From Plicaturopsis crispa FD-325 SS-3 (Eukaryota; Basidiomycota; Agaricomycetes; Amylocorticiales; Amylocorticiaceae): a stretch of DNA of 42,705 bases. The first letter of the stretch is position 1. The number at the start of each line of letters is the position of its first letter. This document shows, in pieces, positions 41,807 through 42,705 of this stretch. The notes below the pieces were generated by a model that worked only from the letters and a program-made list of their open reading frames with translations, was not told the origin of the DNA and did not search any database. The stretch lies in contig KN832554.1 in NCBI GenBank assembly GCA_000827205.1, positions 2,435,126 to 2,477,830 of the forward strand, in the 5' to 3' direction. The position numbers and the translations under genes are program-made.

Positions 41807-42298
41807 ATGGCACCGGTGCCAGTACGAGTGCTCCTCGAGCGCCGACAGAATCGTCGGCGGGCTTCACAGGAGCGAAAGGAAACACTCCCGGACAGATCGC
41901 CTGTTACTCCTGAGGAGCTCGAAGGCCTCAGCACATTGATTAAGGAGAAATTCAACTGGACTCACGAGCCAAGGCCATTTCAGATGGAGGCCATAGAGGC
42001 GCAACTGAAGAAAAAAGATGTCCTGGTCCATGCGGGAACGGGGTTGGGGAAGACGGCAATTGCGGCGGGTCCGCACGCGCACCCGAGTGCGAAAGGGAAA
42101 GTGACGTTGATGGTCTCCCCGTTGATAGCCCTTCACGAAGAAATGGTTAGTACAGTCGATGCCACCATGCCCCCACCAACTTACCAATCTCTTACATTGA
42201 AGGCTGAGACCTTTCGTGACGAGTTCAACTTGAAGGCCACAGCAATAAATAGCTCGAACGGTGCATCAGGAAAACCCTGGATTCTTAAAAATCCTTAA
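41807..42298 (+). pseudogene. truncated RecQ-like DEAD/DEAH helicase
   Basis: Exon 1, 41807-42145, starts MAPVPVRVLLERRQ. It contains FNWTHEPRPFQMEAIEAQL (the RecQ-type zone around motif 0), HAGTGLGKTAI (Walker A/motif I) and MVSPLIALHEEM (motif Ia). A 57-nt intron then leads to 42203-42298: AETFRDEFNLKATAINSSNGAS, then unrelated residues and TAA, for 144 aa in all. RecQ helicases continue with a DEAH box and a second RecA-like domain, which are absent. The break falls near 42265 and is followed by AT-rich DNA, so a mobile element or deletion probably truncated the gene. Downstream sequence to the window end shows no helicase. An active helicase from this copy is unlikely. Confidence 0.75.
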
Positions 42299-42705
42299 GG
42301 CTTGCTAATTTGGCATCAATTTTGCATAACGGCGGTAAAGAGCACTAATGTCTCTAAGTCCCTAAGTTTTCATAAGTTAGAATGCTTCATGCTAAGTAGT
42401 CTAACTGTTATACAAGTATGATTGTAATTGGTATCAGTGTATGTCCACTGTAACTCATTGTAATGGCATTTGAAGCCGAACTCCAAATTGTATTTGTGAT
42501 CTTCAATTGCAATGTTTCTCGAGAAAAGTGTATTATATTGTCAAGTAGCGTAGCACAGGAGAGTGTACTTAAATCAATATGTACTAGTCTTCTAAACGAC
42601 GTTATTGCGAAAAACGTGTATGCAACGTCGCGCACCTGTCGTTGACGTCCACCTGCATGGTGCATACACGGTCCATGTCGCGGTGCAGCGCATCTGCACG
42701 GGCGA
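42299..42705. other. AT-rich sequence downstream of the helicase break
   Basis: About 300 bp with distinctly lower GC than the rest of the window, returning to GC-rich sequence after about 42600. No recognisable product. It may be an inserted element, or the 3' flank. Confidence 0.4.

Overview
The window is nuclear DNA from a filamentous basidiomycete, most likely an Agaricomycete. Genes are split by many short introns (about 45-70 nt, GT-AG, some with a CTAAC-type branch site). Gene families typical of mushroom-forming fungi are present: F-box, BTB and protein-kinase-like paralogues and a DUF6589 protein. Nothing prokaryotic, no CRISPR array, and no tRNA or rRNA gene was seen. All functions come from reading the translations; no database search was possible.

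Layout. 1-9 kb: a fragment of a BTB-type N-terminal exon, two tandem paralogous kinase-like genes of six exons each (622-2676 and 6783-8877), and between them an F-box gene and a decayed ribosomal protein uS11 (RPS14) copy. 9.3-16.7 kb: a gene that splices into a membrane-anchored F-box/LRR protein, a small disordered three-exon protein, an Sld7-like replication protein, and a second F-box gene paralogous to the first. 17.5-26.7 kb: mostly conserved genes, namely a secreted subtilisin-like protease, a 13-exon DsbA/FrnE-like oxidoreductase, a disordered protein, and glucosidase II alpha subunit (GH31) of the ER. 26.9-29.6 kb: a BTB gene whose 5' half looks broken and is separated from its first exon by repeat-bearing sequence. 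29.7-37.4 kb: a 3-hydroxyacyl-CoA dehydrogenase, a SulP/STAS anion transporter and an APC-family permease. 37.4-42.7 kb: noncoding DNA with a perfect 15-bp inverted repeat, then an intact five-exon DUF6589 gene (1090 aa) divergent from a truncated RecQ-like helicase, with only 158 bp between their start codons.

The genes do not form an obvious pathway cluster. The middle is housekeeping (protein quality control, replication, fatty-acid and transport functions), interspersed with fast-evolving families (kinase-like, F-box, BTB) and with one probable element-like unit (DUF6589 plus helicase) at the right edge. Best candidates for something new are the membrane-anchored F-box protein, the DUF6589/RecQ pair with a shared promoter, and the extreme gene structures (7-nt and 15-nt exons and a GC-AG intron).
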